Positions 62,337 to 64,000 of a stretch of DNA of 64,000 nucleotides are shown here, piece by piece. Within the stretch, counting starts at the first letter, position 1. Each line of letters begins with the position of its first letter. Origin of the DNA: JAKVBK01 sp022447275 (GTDB taxonomy: Bacteria; Pseudomonadota; Alphaproteobacteria; Rhodobacterales; Rhodobacteraceae); the NCBI GenBank assembly GCA_047125605.1, contig CP138932.1:2542001-2606000 (forward strand), in the 5' to 3' direction. Position numbers and translations under genes: made by a program. The notes beneath the pieces were generated by a model. The model ran no database searches. It worked only from the letters and a program-made list of their open reading frames with translations, and was not told the DNA's origin.

Positions 62337-63959
62337 TTGGAAACACGTACGGAACAGGAACGCAGGCCTGGCCTGTATTCAAAGCCAATATTGCGGAATT
62401 TTTTTGAAGTTCTGACTGAGGCGGTAGGCAAAGAAAATTGCCTTCATCTAACAAACCCTGGGTCTGAGTCTTTCGCACTTCCATCCGAAGTTCCGCAGGT
62501 CGACGTGAATACTTATTATTCTGCCCTCGCGCACAAAAACGCCGAAGTCGTTGTTGTCGACTTACCAACGTTCGAGTTTGAACCTTCGATGATCGCTCTC
62601 TCAACGCTGTCCAATCAGGGTTTAGCTTTCCTGGTAACCGATCCGCGCGGATTTTGGGACGAAGGTGGTAAGGAGACCCAAGACAACCTAAAAAAAATAG
62701 GCTTCAACGTACTTGGCTATATCGAATTGCCAATTGTTGATTGGAATCCTGGAGATCCACGCCGCCCAACGCTCACGATTCTTTCTAGACAGGTGCATCG
62801 CAGGCTGTTCACTGCATCGATTTCGGATAGCGTAGACGAGACAGTGATCGCGCATAATTTGGTCCAATATGATCCCGCCGTATGGGCAGAAAGCGGGTTT
62901 GCTTCAGACTCGTCGGAGTTCCGAGGCTTCCGCTTGCCACGTATCCACAGTCAACAGCGGTCACTGCTCAAAGCTGAGAGCGGCTTTCATCTTTGTCGCC
63001 TTGGAGACTTCGTTTCCGACATCCAGCTTTGCCGTAGTACACGGGATATTGATCTGAACGAAGCTCAGGTTTCGATTTCATTGTATTTCAAGTGGTCGAG
63101 CAGAGATGTTGTGCAAGTAAAAGGCGACATCAGCTTTGGGGATGATCGGTTTGTAATAACTCTAAACGATGGCCTACTGCCTTCCTACTTCAAGATGTTT
63201 ATGAATTCTGAGCTTGGGCGCATGTGTCTGGAGGTAGCCTCCAGTGAATCAATCATGCCAAAGGTTGAGACTGAATACCTTCTAGAGTCTCAGATCCCAA
63301 TCCCTACACTTAGCACTCAGCGGAACCTTTTGAATGCCCATGAAAAGTTAGGGAAACTCCAAAACGAAATTTCCATACTGGAGAAGGAATTAATCTTTAA
63401 CCCGAAGAACATAGACACGATATCCGACGACGTGGAGAGCCTCTTGAGTTCGATTGGGCGACTGACAGCTGCCGATGAAATCAAGGCGCGTGTCCGATCC
63501 GGTGAGAACAAAACCACGGAGTTCAAGGAAACTTTCTCGTGGGACATTCGGGGAAAGCAGAAGCAAGGGTATATAGAAGAAGCATCTCTGAAAAGCATTG
63601 CAGGCTTTCTAAACACCGAAGGCGGCACCTTGTATATAGGCGTTCATGACAGCGGTGAAATTACAGGTGTCGATTTTGAAGTTCGGAAGCTCCACAAGAA
63701 TTCCGCTGATGCTTTTCTCCTATATTTCACAGCCAAAATAAGAGCGAAGTTTGGCGAACAATTCTATCCAAAAATCAATTGGAATATTGAGACCGTGGAC
63801 GGGAACAAAGTCTTGGTTGTGAACACCGAGAAAGGTCAGGAACCAGCCTTCTTGGATGGAGCGTTCTACGTAAGGGTGAACCCTGCCACCAACAAACTAG
63901 AAGGTGAGCAACTCTACAGGTATATGACGCAGCGGTTCAATCACAACAGCCTAGCCTGA
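62337..63959 (+). CDS. HsdS/methylase-like domain fused to AlbA_2 (Schlafen-type) DNA/RNA-binding domain
   Basis: The 540-residue protein (probable start TTG at 62337, about 10 bases after GAGGAG; no ATG is available and an in-frame stop lies at 62247) is not a standard family member. Residues about 20-170 resemble the late part of an N6-adenine methylase (GLAFLVTDPRGFWDEGG, LKKIGFNVLGYIELPI, PTLTILSRQ) without the NPPY catalytic motif. Residues about 190-350 look like a type I restriction target-recognition unit ending in the HsdS-like QIPIPTLSTQRNLLNAHEKLGKLQNEISILEKEL coiled coil. Residues about 388-515 form an AlbA_2 domain (ENKTTEFKETFSWD, SIAGFLNTEGGTLYIGVHDSGEITGV, PAFLDGAFYVRVNPATNKL). 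It may recognise DNA for defence or regulation, but activity is unknown. Confidence 0.72.
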   Translation: METRTEQERRPGLYSKPILRNFFEVLTEAVGKENCLHLTNPGSESFALPSEVPQVDVNTYYSALAHKNAEVVVVDLPTFEFEPSMIALSTLSNQGLAFLVTDPRGFWDEGGKETQDNLKKIGFNVLGYIELPIVDWNPGDPRRPTLTILSRQVHRRLFTASISDSVDETVIAHNLVQYDPAVWAESGFASDSSEFRGFRLPRIHSQQRSLLKAESGFHLCRLGDFVSDIQLCRSTRDIDLNEAQVSISLYFKWSSRDVVQVKGDISFGDDRFVITLNDGLLPSYFKMFMNSELGRMCLEVASSESIMPKVETEYLLESQIPIPTLSTQRNLLNAHEKLGKLQNEISILEKELIFNPKNIDTISDDVESLLSSIGRLTAADEIKARVRSGENKTTEFKETFSWDIRGKQKQGYIEEASLKSIAGFLNTEGGTLYIGVHDSGEITGVDFEVRKLHKNSADAFLLYFTAKIRAKFGEQFYPKINWNIETVDGNKVLVVNTEKGQEPAFLDGAFYVRVNPATNKLEGEQLYRYMTQRFNHNSLA

Positions 63960-64000
63960 GTGGCTCGCTCTGAATATGTGTGAATAACCGGCCCGGGTTC

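Noticed and set aside
1..64000. CRISPR arrays, rRNA genes, prophage structural genes, replication origin
   Set aside because: No regularly spaced repeats, rRNA sequence, phage capsid or tail genes, or origin-type repeats were seen.

Overview
The window looks like a GC-rich alphaproteobacterial chromosome, most likely a marine Rhodobacterales (Roseobacter-group) bacterium. This rests on the gene families (AcnB, tauABC with an enlarged permease, TRAP transporters, CueR/CopA, myo-inositol genes), tight ATGA-type operon overlaps, and a tRNA-Phe with encoded CCA. No rRNA or species marker is present, so the assignment is an inference.

Layout. 1-2949 (+): a PLP-dependent aromatic amino acid decarboxylase-type gene (cut by the left edge), a FAH-family gene and a HpaH-type hydratase, translationally coupled. 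3033-3826 (-): cytochrome b561-like protein and a small membrane protein. 4090-12438 (-): a carbohydrate ABC importer with two Gfo/Idh/MocA oxidoreductases and two TIM-barrel isomerase/epimerase proteins, controlled by a divergent LacI regulator (12606-13643) facing two tandem operator copies. 13991-19773: CIA30-like lipocalin-type protein, MDR oxidoreductase with divergent LysR regulator, a hybrid histidine kinase and DgkA. 20600-30435 (-): an envelope-glycan locus with GT-C-like membrane protein, Ig-like exported protein, membrane-anchored glycoside hydrolase, GT4, GT2 and flippase. 30747-33878: cueR and divergent copA. 33767-34983: an IS3-family element inserted in the 3' end of copA, with an amber codon in orfB; a 61-bp relic of the same kind of IS end lies at 20401-20461. 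35148-38941 (+): hydantoinase/oxoprolinase A and B. 39127-41922 (-): acnB. 42203-45353 (-): tauABC-like importer. 45807-53676: a myo-inositol region, iolJ-iolB-iolC-iolD (-) divergent from an oxidoreductase, iolE-like gene and second oxidoreductase (+). 53945-61187 (+): aromatic catabolism (extradiol dioxygenase, MhpA-like hydroxylase, FAH hydrolase, IclR regulator) plus a TRAP transporter. 61427-61501: tRNA-Phe, followed by an apparent island start with an AlpA-like regulator and a HsdS-like/AlbA_2 fusion protein.

The window is mainly a catabolic stretch: each module pairs an importer with enzymes and a dedicated regulator (ABC/LacI, Tau, TRAP/IclR, iol with a LacI-type palindrome). The parts least explained by known pathways are the envelope-glycan locus, with its very large first protein (GT-C membrane half, NTF2-like and FxLYD-like soluble half), and the HsdS-like/AlbA_2 fusion next to tRNA-Phe, which is a plausible anti-phage or regulatory gene. 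All homology calls come from reading the sequences; no database search was run.
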